A stretch of DNA of 64,000 nucleotides from Teichococcus wenyumeiae (GTDB lineage Bacteria; Pseudomonadota; Alphaproteobacteria; Acetobacterales; Acetobacteraceae), in assembly GCF_003696345.1 (NCBI RefSeq), contig NZ_RFLX01000011.1, positions 1-64,000 of the forward strand, written 5' to 3'. The notes beneath the pieces were generated by a model. The model saw only the letters and a program-made list of their open reading frames with translations, searched no databases and was not told the origin of the DNA. This document shows positions 1 to 12,294 of the stretch, one piece after another. The position numbers and the translations under genes are program-made. The first letter of the stretch is position 1. Each line of letters begins with the position of its first letter.

Positions 1-182
1 AGAGCCCGTTGGCCGGTCAGGCGCATACCGCCAGATCAGGCCGCCTCAAACATCGCGGCGCCCCATCCCTGACCCCCATCATGAGGCGGATAACACCGAC
101 CCCCGGAAAGAACCATGCCTCCGGCAGCGGACAGCCTCCACATCGGTGCTTGACCTGAAAACCCCGATTGGTGAATGGGCTC

Positions 183-1190
183 TCAGAACTCCAGCACGAT
201 CTTGCCGAAGTGCCGGCCGGCCTCCTGGTGGCGGAAGGCCTCGGCAAGGTCGCCCAGGGCGAAGGAGCGGTCGATCACCGGCCGCATGTCATTGGCCTCG
301 ATTGCCCGGATCATCTCCCGCTGGTGTCGGTTGCTGCCGACGATCAGCCCTTGTAGTCGCGCCTGCTTCGCCATCAGCAGTGCCGTCGGCACTTCGCCGG
401 AGCGGCCGGTAAGGACACCGATCAAGGCGATATGGCCGCCGATGCGCACGGCGCGGATGGATTGCTCCAGCGTGCCGGGGCCACCCACCTCGACGATCTG
501 GTCGGCCCCCCGCCCGCCGGTCCAGTCCTTCACGGCGCGGCCCCAGTCCGGCGTGGTGCGGTAGTTGATGGTGTGCGCGGCGCCGAGCGCCCGCATCCGC
601 TCCAGCTTGGCATCGGAGGAGGAGGTAGCGACTACCGTCGCTCCCATCATCCGCGCGATCTGCAGGGCGAAGACCGAGACGCCGCCGGTGCCCAGTACCA
701 GCACCACATCTCCGGCCTTCAGCCCGCCATCCACAACTAGGGCGCGCCAGGCGGTCAGGCCGGCGGTAGTGAGCGTCGCCGCCTCGGCATGGCTGTAGCC
801 TTTCGGGGCCGGGGTGAACCAGCTGGCAGGGCGGACCACCGTCTCCCGCGCATAGCCATCGACGCCATCGCCGGGCACAGTGCGGAAGTCGCCCACCTCG
901 GCCGGGCCGTCCTGCCAGAGCGGAAAGAAGCCGGACACGACATGGTCCCCAGGCGCGAAACCGCGCACGCCTTCACCAACCGCCTCCACTACGCCAGCGC
1001 CGTCGGACATCAGGATGCGGCCATCCTCGGTGGGGATGGCGCCGTTGGCGACAGAGAAATCATGATAATTCAAGGAACTGGCATGGACTCGCACGCGGAT
1101 TTCGCCAGGGCCGGGGGCGCCGGGGTCCGGCATCTCCACCTGTTCCAGCCGGTCGAGACCGCCTGGGGCGCGCAGCCTGATGGCCTTCAT
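183..1190 (-). CDS. MDR-family NAD(P)-dependent oxidoreductase (alcohol dehydrogenase / quinone reductase-like)
   Basis: A 335-residue medium-chain dehydrogenase/reductase. The N-terminal GroES-like half is followed by a Rossmann half whose nucleotide-binding turn LGTGGVSVFALQIA lies at residues 166-179. The position that holds the catalytic zinc cysteine in true alcohol dehydrogenases is not a cysteine (LNYHDFSVANG, 40-50) and no structural-zinc cysteine cluster is visible, so a zinc-independent quinone reductase or enoyl reductase-type activity is likely; the substrate is unknown. I chose the ATG at 1190 because it begins the family motif MKAIRLRAPGG and has a purine-rich AAGGAAAGCGGA ribosome site just upstream; a longer open frame to 1316 lacks family similarity. 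It is divergent from the histidine kinase at 1344. Family assignment is strong, specific function is not known. Confidence 0.88.
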   Translation of the reverse strand: MKAIRLRAPGGLDRLEQVEMPDPGAPGPGEIRVRVHASSLNYHDFSVANGAIPTEDGRILMSDGAGVVEAVGEGVRGFAPGDHVVSGFFPLWQDGPAEVGDFRTVPGDGVDGYARETVVRPASWFTPAPKGYSHAEAATLTTAGLTAWRALVVDGGLKAGDVVLVLGTGGVSVFALQIARMMGATVVATSSSDAKLERMRALGAAHTINYRTTPDWGRAVKDWTGGRGADQIVEVGGPGTLEQSIRAVRIGGHIALIGVLTGRSGEVPTALLMAKQARLQGLIVGSNRHQREMIRAIEANDMRPVIDRSFALGDLAEAFRHQEAGRHFGKIVLEF

Positions 1191-1343
1191 TCCGCTTTCC
1201 TTTCCATCCTGGTAACCAGAGATAAGGCCTGGAGGGGGAGTGGCAAGCCGGCAGGCCCGCCATGCGAAGACGGCATGCTTGGTTTTGCGTGACTCCGCAC
1301 CATTTTCGTTCTTCATTCATGAACCGGCACGATCATCTCTTCT

Positions 1344-3619
<2,276 letters not shown>

Positions 3620-3623
<4 letters not shown>

Positions 3624-4639
3624 GCGGCGGCGCGGCCGCGCTTCGGCGCCAGTTCCGCCGCCTGCCGCAGCGCCTCGACCAGGCTGCCGTCGTCGGCGAT
3701 GCCCTGGCCCGCGATGTCGAAGGCGGTGCCGTGGTCCACGGAGGTGCGGATCACTGGCAGGCCCACGGTGATGTTCACCCCGGCCTCCAGCCCCATCACC
3801 TTCACGGGGGCATGGCCCTGGTCGTGGTACATGGCCACTACTAGGTCGAAATCGCCCCGCGCGGCACGGAAGAACAGCGTATCGGCGGGCAGGGGGCCAT
3901 CGACCTTCCAGCCGCGGGCCTGGCAAGCCTGCACGGCGGGGATGATCTTTTCCTCTTCCTCGCCCTGGCCGAAGAGGCCGTTCTCGCCCGCATGGGGATT
4001 GATGCCGCAGACGCCGATGCGCGGGGCGGCGATGCCGGCTTTCACCAGTGTCGCATGGCCGCGCGCGATGACGCGCTCCACCAGCCCTGGCTCGATCCGG
4101 CGGATGGCGTCCATCAGGCCGATATGCGTGGTGACATGGATGACGCGCAGCTTCGGCGCCACCAGCATCATCGAGACTTCCGGCGTGCCGGTCAGATGCG
4201 CCAGCAACTCGGTGTGGCCCGGATACTTATGGCCGGCAGCGTGCAGCGCTTCCTTGCTCAGCGGCGCCGTGCAGATGGCATCGGCCTCGCCGGCCTCCAC
4301 CAGCCGCGTCGCGCGCTCGATGTAGCGGTAGGCGGCCTCGCCCGAGAGCGGCGAAAGCTGGCCGAAGGGATGCCCTGGCGGGATCAGCCCCAGGTCGATG
4401 CAATCCACCCTGCCGGGGGCGAAGCGGGCTTCGGCAGGGCTGGCCAGCGCCGCCACATCGAGCGCGGTGCGGAGGATGGCGCCGGCCTCCCGCAGCCGCG
4501 CCGCGTCACCCACCACCAGCGGCCGGCAGAGCGCATGCACCTCCGGCCGCGCCAGCGCCTTCATGATGATCTCCGGGCCGACGCCGGAAGCATCACCCAT
4601 GGTGATGGCGATGATCGGGCGGGTGTCCTCTGAGCTCAT
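3620..4639 (-). CDS. pdxA2: PdxA2-type 4-phosphoerythronate/4-phosphothreonate dehydrogenase
   Basis: A 339-residue member of the PdxA family, NAD-dependent dehydrogenases that oxidise and decarboxylate 4-phosphorylated hydroxy acids. Family motifs visible are GDASGVGPEI near the N-terminus, HVTTHIGL, GINPHAGENGLFG and MYHDQGHAPVKV; the His residues in the last three are the metal ligands of the family. The gene overlaps the preceding DUF1537 kinase by ATGA, the pairing known for D-threonate/D-erythronate/L-threonate catabolism (OtnK/DtnK with PdxA2) in which the kinase phosphorylates the C4 acid and PdxA2 converts it to dihydroxyacetone phosphate. This context favours the catabolic role over pyridoxal-phosphate biosynthesis, although the latter cannot be excluded from sequence alone. 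The stop codon shares CTAG with the convergent kinase gene. Confidence 0.85.
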
Positions 4640-5886
4640 GCCGCTGTCTCCTCCTGAAGCCAGGCATGCAGGCGGTGCCGCACATGCCTGATGATCTCTG
4701 TATCGCCAAAGCCGCCCGCCTTGGTCACCACCGGCAGCCGCCGGGCGCCGCGTGTCAGGCCGAATGGCACGCCGGGCGCCACTTCCTCCAGCAGCCGGAT
4801 GCTCTGGACGCCAAGCCGCGACAGCAGGGCGCGGGCGGTTTCACCACCCGTGGCGAAGAGCCCGCCCGCCTGTGACGCGGCCGGCTGCAACAGTTCCGCC
4901 AGCGCCAGCGCCAGCGGTGCGCCTTGGCGCAGGTCGGCGCCCGGCTCGGCCTCGATCATGGCCAGCACATCCTCCCTGGCCGCGATGGCCGCGGCGATCT
5001 CCCGCGCCATGACATTCCAGCCGACCGGGCCGGCGTGCAGCAGCGCGGGCGGGATGCCGAAGTGGCGCAATCCGCCCTGCGCCAGTGCATGATCGGCGGC
5101 GGCGCGGGAAGCCTCGGCTAGGCTGCCCACCACCAGCAGGAGCCCGCCCCGCGCTGCCGGCAAGCGGGGCAGGGGCGGGTCCTGGCCCGGTTGCTCCGCA
5201 CTCGCCAAGGCCGCCGCGAGGCCGCCGGAGCCGACCCAGACCGGCTCGAACTCCAGCAAGCCCCTGGCGCGGGCGATGGTTTCGAGGTCGGACGTGGTGG
5301 CGGAATCGCAGACCAAGGCCCTGCAGCGGGCGGAAAGCGCATGTCGCATGGCGGCCGCCACCGCCTCCGGCCCGCCACGCAACGCCGCCAGGGGCAACAG
5401 GGCCGTGGGCAGGCCCACACCCTCCAGCACGGCGTAGAGGTCGGCATTGGCGTAACTGTGCTCGCGGGCCCAGAGCGGTGAATCCTCCAGGGGAGCACCA
5501 TTGAGGCGGATGCGGCCGCCTTCCGTGGTGCGGCCCGTATCCGGAAAGGCGGGGGCGACCACCGCCAGTGCCGGAGGCCTGCATTCTTCCAACGTAGTGA
5601 GGGTCGCGGCCAGTTCCGCCGCCGGCTGGCCGCGCAAAGTGGAATCGATCTTCTTGTAGAGAGCGAGGCCGGGCCGCAGCCGTGGCCGCAGCAATGCCGC
5701 GTGGCGATCCGCGGCGTCTCGCGCGATCAGGCGCCGGCTGTCGGCATCGATCGCCAGCACAGCCTCGTCCGCCTCTCCCCCATTTTCGGCCCAGGTGACG
5801 GCGGCGGCATGGCCCCGGCGGGCGAAGGCCACCGCGCAATCCGCCGCACCGGTCAGGTCATCGGCCAGGATCAGCCAGCGGGGCAT
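4636..5886 (-). CDS. Four-carbon acid sugar kinase (DUF1537 family, OtnK/DtnK-like)
   Basis: A 416-residue four-carbon acid sugar kinase. The N-terminal family motif LADDLTGAADCAVAFARRG begins at residue 7, and the C-terminal nucleotide-binding part carries GGETARALLSRLG and VVTKAGGFG. In the characterised pathways this enzyme uses ATP to phosphorylate D-erythronate, D-threonate or L-threonate at O4, feeding the PdxA2 enzyme encoded immediately downstream with a 4-bp overlap. The start at 5886 gives the canonical MPRWLILADDL; the open frame runs on to 6162 but that extension has no family similarity. The usual third gene (an oxidoreductase or an aldolase/epimerase of the otn locus) and a dedicated transporter are missing here. 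The exact C4 substrate cannot be told from sequence. Confidence 0.87.
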   Translation of the reverse strand: MPRWLILADDLTGAADCAVAFARRGHAAAVTWAENGGEADEAVLAIDADSRRLIARDAADRHAALLRPRLRPGLALYKKIDSTLRGQPAAELAATLTTLEECRPPALAVVAPAFPDTGRTTEGGRIRLNGAPLEDSPLWAREHSYANADLYAVLEGVGLPTALLPLAALRGGPEAVAAAMRHALSARCRALVCDSATTSDLETIARARGLLEFEPVWVGSGGLAAALASAEQPGQDPPLPRLPAARGGLLLVVGSLAEASRAAADHALAQGGLRHFGIPPALLHAGPVGWNVMAREIAAAIAAREDVLAMIEAEPGADLRQGAPLALALAELLQPAASQAGGLFATGGETARALLSRLGVQSIRLLEEVAPGVPFGLTRGARRLPVVTKAGGFGDTEIIRHVRHRLHAWLQEETAA

Positions 5887-5967
5887 GGTTCGGCTCGGCA
5901 AGGCATTCGTTCCATGGGGCGGGGAGGAGGCCCCGTTTCTTCTCTGCTGGAGCATAGAGCCAGCCGG

Positions 5968-5988
5968 GGCGGCATCAATCATGCCGCC
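5968..5988. repeat. Perfect 8-bp inverted repeat (hairpin or operator)
   Basis: GGCGGCAT (5968-5975), loop CAATC, ATGCCGCC (5981-5988). It lies 82-102 bp upstream of the kinase start on the minus strand and could be a 5' leader hairpin or a protein binding site. The arms are seen directly; the function is unknown. Confidence 0.5.
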
Positions 5989-6149
5989 GGGCCTGCGGTG
6001 CGAGAGCGGCTCCCGCAGCCCGTGACCGGATTTGGCATGGTGGCATCTTCTGGCCAGAGCCTGGCAATGGCGCCCTACGCCTTGGATGAAACATCGCAAA
6101 GGCGGCGGGGCAGCTGATGCGGCGCCAGCGGCCTCTCCGTCGCTGATAA

Positions 6150-7498
<1,349 letters not shown>

Positions 7499-7499
<1 letters not shown>

Positions 7500-8656
7500 T
7501 GTTCCTGTCGCTAGGCGACGCCACGTTCCACGTCCAGCTCGAAGGCCCGCCGGGCGCCGAGGCCCTGTTGCTGCTGCATTCCCTGGGCACCGACAACCGT
7601 ATCTGGGATGCGGGGGCCGAAGCCTTCCGCGGCGGCTACCGTGTCATCCGCCCCGACCTGCGCGGCCATGGGCTGAGCGCGGTGACACCGGGCCCCTACA
7701 GCATTGAGGGTCTGGCGCGGGACATGCTCGCGTTGCTGGATGCCCTGGGCGTGCAGCAGGCGCATGTTGCCGGCATCTCGATCGGCGGCATGGTGGCGCA
7801 GGCCATGGCAGCCCTGGCGCCCGACCGCGTGCGCAGCCTGATGCTGGTGGACACCGCCCTGGCCATCCCGCCCGCCGAGACTTGGCGGGACCGCGCCGCC
7901 CTGGTGCGGGCGCAGGGCATGGCGCCGCTGGTGGAGCCGGTGGTCGCCCGCTGGGTGACAGCGGCTTCGTTGCAAAGCCCAGCGGCCCAGGGCCTGCGCG
8001 CCATGCTGCGCCGTACCGACCCGGAAGGCTATGCCGGCGCGGCGGAAGCCATCGCGGCGGCGGACCTGACAGAAGCCACCCGCGGGCTGCGCCAGCCGGC
8101 GCTGGTGCTGGTGGGCGACGGCGATGCCGCGACGCCCCTGGCCAGCGCCGAGGCGCTGCGCGACGCCATCCCTGGCGCGCGGCTGGAAGTCATCGCCGAC
8201 GCCGCGCATATCCCGACCATGGAGCGCCCGGCCGAGGTGATGGCCGCGATGCGCCGCTTCCTGGCCAGCCTGGCGCCCACCGATGCGCTGGAAGCCGGCA
8301 TGGCGGTGCGCAAGGCGGTGCTGGGGGAGGCGCATGTGGCCCGCGCCAGCGCCGCCGTCTCGGCGCTGGATGCGCCCTTCCAGGAATACATCACCCGCAA
8401 TGTCTGGGGCGGCGTCTGGACGCGTCCCGGATTGCCGCGCCACACCCGCTCGCTGCTGACGCTGGCCATCATGGCGGCGCTGGGGCGTGAGGGCGAGTTC
8501 GTGCTGCATGTCCGCGCCACCCGCAACACCGGCGTGACGCCGGAAGAGATCGCGGAAGTGCTGCTGCAGGTCGGCGCCTATGCCGGCGTGCCTGCCGCCA
8601 ACCATGCGTTGAAGCTGGCGAAGCAAACACTGAAAGACATGGAGGAACAGCCGTGA
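7499..8656 (+). CDS. pcaL: Fused 3-oxoadipate enol-lactonase / 4-carboxymuconolactone decarboxylase
   Basis: A 385-residue two-domain protein catalysing two successive steps of protocatechuate degradation. Residues 1 to about 260 form an alpha/beta hydrolase with nucleophile elbow GISIGG (Ser94) that hydrolyses 3-oxoadipate enol-lactone to 3-oxoadipate (PcaD). Residues from about 265 are a carboxymuconolactone decarboxylase domain (PcaC), with the conserved stretch around TRSLLTLAIMAALGR and the NHALKLAK tail. Fused PcaDC (PcaL) proteins are known in actinobacteria and some proteobacteria. The order in the protein is the reverse of the reaction order. It sits between pobA and pcaH with overlapping codons on both sides, indicating translational coupling. 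Confidence 0.93.
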
Positions 8657-9375
8657 GCGAGATCATCACCGGCTACCGCCGGCCCGCGCCGGAGCACCAG
8701 CCGCCCTACAACGCGCCGGACTATGGCAGCACCCGCCTGCGCCATCCGAAGCAGCCGCTGCTGCAGGTGCCGCATACGCTGACGGAAACCAGCTCCCCCC
8801 GCTTCTCGCCGGAGCGTTATCCGCAAACCGCGGATCTGACGGTGCTGGAGGGGGCCAAGGGCCATGCGATGGGTGAGCGCATCATCGTCGGCGGCCGTAT
8901 CCTGGATGAGGACGGCCGCCCCATCCGCAACGCCATGGTGGAAGTCTGGCAGGCCAATGCCGCCGGCCGCTACAACCATGAGGGCGACCAGCACGACGCG
9001 CCGCTGGACCCGAACTTCCATGGCAGCGGCAGGGTCTTCACCGACGAGAACGGCTGGTACCGCTACGTCACCATCAAGCCCGGTGCCTATCCCTGGCGCA
9101 ATCACCACAACGCCTGGCGGCCGAACCACATCCACTACAGCCTCTTCGGCGCCGGCTTCGCGCAGCGGCTGATCACGCAGATGTATTTCCCCGGCGACCC
9201 GCTGCTGGCGCTGGACCCGATCTTCAACACCGTGCCGGACGAGGCCGCCCGCAACAGGCTGATCTCCAAATTCGACCTGGAGCTGACGCAGCCGGAATGG
9301 GCGCTGGGCTACCGCTTCGATGTTGTGCTGCGCGGGCGGGATGCCACGCCGATGGAGGATGACCACCATGACTGA
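8653..9375 (+). CDS. pcaH: Protocatechuate 3,4-dioxygenase beta subunit
   Basis: A 240-residue beta subunit of the non-haem iron(III) intradiol dioxygenase that opens the protocatechuate ring to 3-carboxy-cis,cis-muconate. The four iron ligands can be placed: Tyr107, Tyr146, His159 and His161, with the same spacing (39, 13, 2) as Tyr408, Tyr447, His460 and His462 of the Pseudomonas putida enzyme. The start is GTG in a GTGA overlap with pcaL, preceded by GGAGGAA. Length agrees with the family. It pairs with pcaG immediately downstream, with which it overlaps by 8 bp. Confidence 0.95.
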   Translation: MSEIITGYRRPAPEHQPPYNAPDYGSTRLRHPKQPLLQVPHTLTETSSPRFSPERYPQTADLTVLEGAKGHAMGERIIVGGRILDEDGRPIRNAMVEVWQANAAGRYNHEGDQHDAPLDPNFHGSGRVFTDENGWYRYVTIKPGAYPWRNHHNAWRPNHIHYSLFGAGFAQRLITQMYFPGDPLLALDPIFNTVPDEAARNRLISKFDLELTQPEWALGYRFDVVLRGRDATPMEDDHHD

Positions 9376-9964
9376 TGCCGCGACCCCGGAGGCCGGCCCC
9401 GCGATCGCTTCCGCCAGCCAGACCGCCGGGCCCTACTGGCATCTGGTGGATTTTCCGGAATGGGCCGATACCACGCGCCATTTCAAGGACGCCCTGCCGC
9501 CGGGCGAGCGCATCGTGCTGACCGGCCGTGTCACCGACGGCAGCGGCAGCCCGGTGACGGATGCCATGGTCGAGATCTGGCACGCTGACCCGAAGGGCGA
9601 GTATCCGGACCCCGAAGGCCCGGCCAACGAGTTCCAGGGCTACGGGCGCTGCGCGACCGACAGCAATGGCAACTTCCGCTTTGTCACCCTGAAGCCAGGG
9701 CCGGTGCCGGCCTCCGGACATTCGCGTGTCAATGCCTTGCAGGCGCCGCATGTGGCGCTCGCGGTCTTCGCGCGCGGGCTGCTGAGCCACCTTTGCACCC
9801 GCCTGTATTTCGAGGGCGAGGCGTTGAACGAAACCGACCCCGTTCTCCAGGCAGTGGAGCCGGCACGGCGCGGCACCCTGATCGCGCGGCAGAGCGAGCC
9901 CGGCACCTGGAACCTGGACCTGCGGCTGCAAGGCGAGGGCGAGACGGTCTGGATGGCGGTCTGA
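9368..9964 (+). CDS. pcaG: Protocatechuate 3,4-dioxygenase alpha subunit
   Basis: A 198-residue alpha subunit of protocatechuate 3,4-dioxygenase. It has the N-terminal SQTAGPYWHL motif typical of the alpha chain and the intradiol dioxygenase beta-sandwich core (VTDAMVEIWHADPKGEY, GFGR-like GYGRCATDSNGNFRFVTLKPG). As in other alpha subunits the iron ligands of the beta chain are not conserved; it shapes the substrate site in the alpha-beta heterodimer. The ATG at 9368 lies inside the end of pcaH (8-bp overlap) and gives the family-typical N-terminus; a longer frame from 9320 is not needed. Confidence 0.94.
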   Translation: MTDAATPEAGPAIASASQTAGPYWHLVDFPEWADTTRHFKDALPPGERIVLTGRVTDGSGSPVTDAMVEIWHADPKGEYPDPEGPANEFQGYGRCATDSNGNFRFVTLKPGPVPASGHSRVNALQAPHVALAVFARGLLSHLCTRLYFEGEALNETDPVLQAVEPARRGTLIARQSEPGTWNLDLRLQGEGETVWMAV

Positions 9965-9981
9965 GCACGACATAGGGACAG

Positions 9982-10005
9982 GCGCGGCTGGACAACCGGC
10001 CGCGC
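9982..10005 (+). other. Intercistronic hairpin between pcaG and the MFS gene
   Basis: GCGCGGCTGG (9982-9991), loop ACAA, CCGGCCGCGC (9996-10005) pair over 10 bp with one U.G. The AGGAG ribosome site of the transporter gene starts 3 nt later. There is no U-tract, so it is more likely an mRNA-stability or translation-tuning element than a terminator. Confidence 0.55.
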
Positions 10006-10024
10006 GCGAGGAGTGAACCGATCC

Positions 10025-11377
10025 ATGGAAAGCCGGGCCCTCGATGTTCAGTGCTTTCTGGACGAGCAGCCTTTTTCCGCCATGCAGCGCATCATCTTCG
10101 CGCTGTGCTTCGTCATTGTGCTGCTGGATGGCTTTGATACGGCCGCCATCGGCTATATCGCGCCTTCCCTGATCACCGAATGGGGCGTGCCGCGCCCGGC
10201 GCTGGCGCCGGTGCTCAGCGCCGCGCTGTTCGGCCTGGCAGCAGGCGCCATCTGCTCCGGCCCTGTCGCCGACCGCTTTGGCCGTAAGCTGGTGCTGACG
10301 GCCTCGGTGGCGGTCTTCGGCCTGGCCAGCCTGCTCTCGGCCTGGGCCGATACGCTCGATCATCTGGTGGTCTGGCGTTTCGTCACCGGGCTCGGCCTCG
10401 GCGCCGCCATGCCGAATGCCGTGACGCTGATGAGCGAGTTCTGCGCCGAGAAGCGGCGGGCCGTGCTGGTCAATGCCATGTTCTGCGGCTTTCCGCTGGG
10501 CGCGGCCTTCGGCGGCTTCCTGGCGGCCTGGATGATTCCGCTCTGGGGCTGGCGCAGCGTGCTGCTGCTCGGCGGCATCGCGCCGCTGGTGCTGGCGGTG
10601 CTGCTGCTCGTGCTGCTGCCGGAATCCGTACGCTACATGGTCATGAAGAAGTACCCGGCCGAGCGCATTCGCGCCGTGCTGCGCCGGATTTCCGCCAGCG
10701 CGGAGAACGCGACATCCTTTGTGCTGCTGGAAAAGGCACCGCCCACCGGGCAGGCCAGCGGCGCGCGCGTCGTGCTGTCCCGCAGCTATGCGGTGGGTTC
10801 GATGATGCTCTGGATCGCCTATTTCATGGGTCTGGTGATCTTCTACGCGCTGATCAACTGGATGCCGCTGCTCTTCGGCGATGCCGGGCTTTCGCCGCAT
10901 AGTGCCGCGCTGATCTCGGCGCTCTTCCCGCTCGGTGGCATCGGCGCCGTGTTCTTCGGCTGGCTGATGGACCGCTACAACGGCAACAAGATCATCGCCA
11001 CCGGCTTCGTGTTGACCTCGGTCTCTGTCGCGCTGGTCGGCATGGTGGCGGGGCATCTCGCGCTGCTGGTGGCCACCGTCTTTCTCGCCGGTGTCATCAT
11101 GAACACCGCGCAGTCCTCCCTGCCGGCGCTGGCCGCCACCTTCTATCCCACGGAAGGCCGCGCGACGGGCGTGGGCTGGATGCTGGGGCTGGGGCGCTTC
11201 GGCGGTATCGCCGGCTCCTTCCTGGTCGCGGAACTGTCGCGCCGGCACCTTTCTCTATCCGGTATTTTCTTGGTGGTGGCCATTCCGGGCCTGATCGCCG
11301 CCGCGGCGCTGATCATCAAGCAGATTGCCCATCCGCAGGCAGCGCGCGCGCAGCCCGGCGCCGTGCTGGGCCATTGA
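10025..11377 (+). CDS. MFS aromatic acid:H+ symporter (AAHS family, PcaK-like)
   Basis: A 450-residue, 12-helix major facilitator. The first helix carries DGFDTAAIGYIAPSL, the DGxD signature of aromatic acid/H+ symporters such as PcaK and BenK, and the loop between helices 2 and 3 has GPVADRFGRK. A second half of the same layout ends with a basic tail. In the middle of a pob/pca operon it most likely imports 4-hydroxybenzoate or protocatechuate across the inner membrane. The ATG at 10025 is about 12 bp from AGGAG, whereas the in-frame GTG at 10013 would overlap that ribosome site, so the ATG is preferred. Substrate is inferred from context. Confidence 0.9.
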   Translation: MESRALDVQCFLDEQPFSAMQRIIFALCFVIVLLDGFDTAAIGYIAPSLITEWGVPRPALAPVLSAALFGLAAGAICSGPVADRFGRKLVLTASVAVFGLASLLSAWADTLDHLVVWRFVTGLGLGAAMPNAVTLMSEFCAEKRRAVLVNAMFCGFPLGAAFGGFLAAWMIPLWGWRSVLLLGGIAPLVLAVLLLVLLPESVRYMVMKKYPAERIRAVLRRISASAENATSFVLLEKAPPTGQASGARVVLSRSYAVGSMMLWIAYFMGLVIFYALINWMPLLFGDAGLSPHSAALISALFPLGGIGAVFFGWLMDRYNGNKIIATGFVLTSVSVALVGMVAGHLALLVATVFLAGVIMNTAQSSLPALAATFYPTEGRATGVGWMLGLGRFGGIAGSFLVAELSRRHLSLSGIFLVVAIPGLIAAAALIIKQIAHPQAARAQPGAVLGH

Positions 11378-11383
11378 GGCTGT

Positions 11384-11420
11384 GGCGCGCCTCGGTTAAC
11401 GCAATCGGGCGGGGCGCGCC
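11384..11420 (+). repeat. Paired GGCGCGCC palindromes between transporter and BKACE genes
   Basis: The 8-bp palindrome GGCGCGCC occurs at 11384-11391 and again at 11413-11420, 21 nt apart, and can fold into a long-loop hairpin starting 6 nt after the transporter stop codon. It may modulate read-through into the two distal genes. No T-run follows. Confidence 0.4.
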
Positions 11421-11454
11421 GCACCGCCAACCTGCCGCCAGGAAGTGAGGCTTC

Positions 11455-12294
11455 ATGACCCCCATCGTCATCGCCGTTGCCATCACCGGTTCCGTCCCGC
11501 GCAAGCGGGACAACCCGGCCGTGCCCACCAGCCCGGCGGAGCAGGTGGAATCCACCCATGCCGCCTTCGAGGCCGGTGCCTCCCTGGTGCATATCCATGT
11601 GCGGAATCCGGATGAGAGTCCCTCATCGGACCCCGCGCTCTTCGCGCAGGTGCAGGAAGGGGTGCGGCGGCACTGCCCCGGCATGATCGTGCAGTTCTCC
11701 ACCGGCGGGCGCGGGCGTGATCCTTCCGCGCGGGGCAATGCGCTGGACCTGCGGCCGGACATGGCCTCGCTCTCCACCGGCTCGGTCAACTTCCCCACCA
11801 TTGTCTACGAGAACCCGGCCTCGCTGGTGACGGAACTGGCGGGCAAGATGCAGCGCCACGGCGTGCGGCCGGAGATCGAGGTCTTCGACCTGTCCCACAT
11901 CCACGCTGCCCGCCGGCTGGTCGATGATGGGTTGATGGATGCCCGCCCGCATGTGCAGTTCGTGATGGGCGTGCGCAATGCCATGCCCGCCGAGGAGCAT
12001 CTGCTGGATATCCTGCTGTCCGAGACCCGGCGCGTGCTGCCGCAGGCCACCTGGACCGCGGCCGGCATCGGCGCCAATCAGGCGCGGGTGATCGACTGGG
12101 TGCTGGCGCGCGGCGGCGATGGGCTGCGCACCGGGCTGGAGGACAATATCCGCATCAGCCGAGACCGCCTGGCCGCCAGCAATGCCGAACTGGTGCAACG
12201 GGCCCTGGAGGCCGCCGCCCGCCACGACCGCCGCCCCGCCACACCCGCCGAGGCGCGATCCATGCTCGGCCTCGGTGCCGGGGAAGCGGCATGA
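11455..12294 (+). CDS. BKACE-family beta-keto acid cleavage enzyme (DUF849)
   Basis: A 279-residue TIM-barrel member of the DUF849 family. These Zn-dependent enzymes condense a beta-keto acid with acetyl-CoA and release acetoacetate plus a shortened acyl-CoA (3-keto-5-aminohexanoate cleavage enzyme is the founding member). The zinc-binding pair HIH is at His46 and His48, and the third ligand is probably Glu229 in GLEDNI; in the characterised enzyme these are His46, His48 and Glu230. Its place between the transporter and pcaB, with a 4-bp ATGA overlap with pcaB, ties it to protocatechuate degradation. A fitting reaction is 3-oxoadipate + acetyl-CoA to succinyl-CoA + acetoacetate, which would replace the missing PcaIJ and PcaF. 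Family assignment is firm; substrate is inference. Confidence 0.88.
   Translation: MTPIVIAVAITGSVPRKRDNPAVPTSPAEQVESTHAAFEAGASLVHIHVRNPDESPSSDPALFAQVQEGVRRHCPGMIVQFSTGGRGRDPSARGNALDLRPDMASLSTGSVNFPTIVYENPASLVTELAGKMQRHGVRPEIEVFDLSHIHAARRLVDDGLMDARPHVQFVMGVRNAMPAEEHLLDILLSETRRVLPQATWTAAGIGANQARVIDWVLARGGDGLRTGLEDNIRISRDRLAASNAELVQRALEAAARHDRRPATPAEARSMLGLGAGEAA

Noticed and set aside
17-247. Open frame at the window edge on the minus strand
   Set aside because: It overlaps the certain oxidoreductase gene and lacks any motif. Bases 1-182 show no other feature.
10013-10024. GTG start for the aromatic acid transporter
   Set aside because: It overlaps the AGGAG ribosome site, so the ATG at 10025 is the better start.
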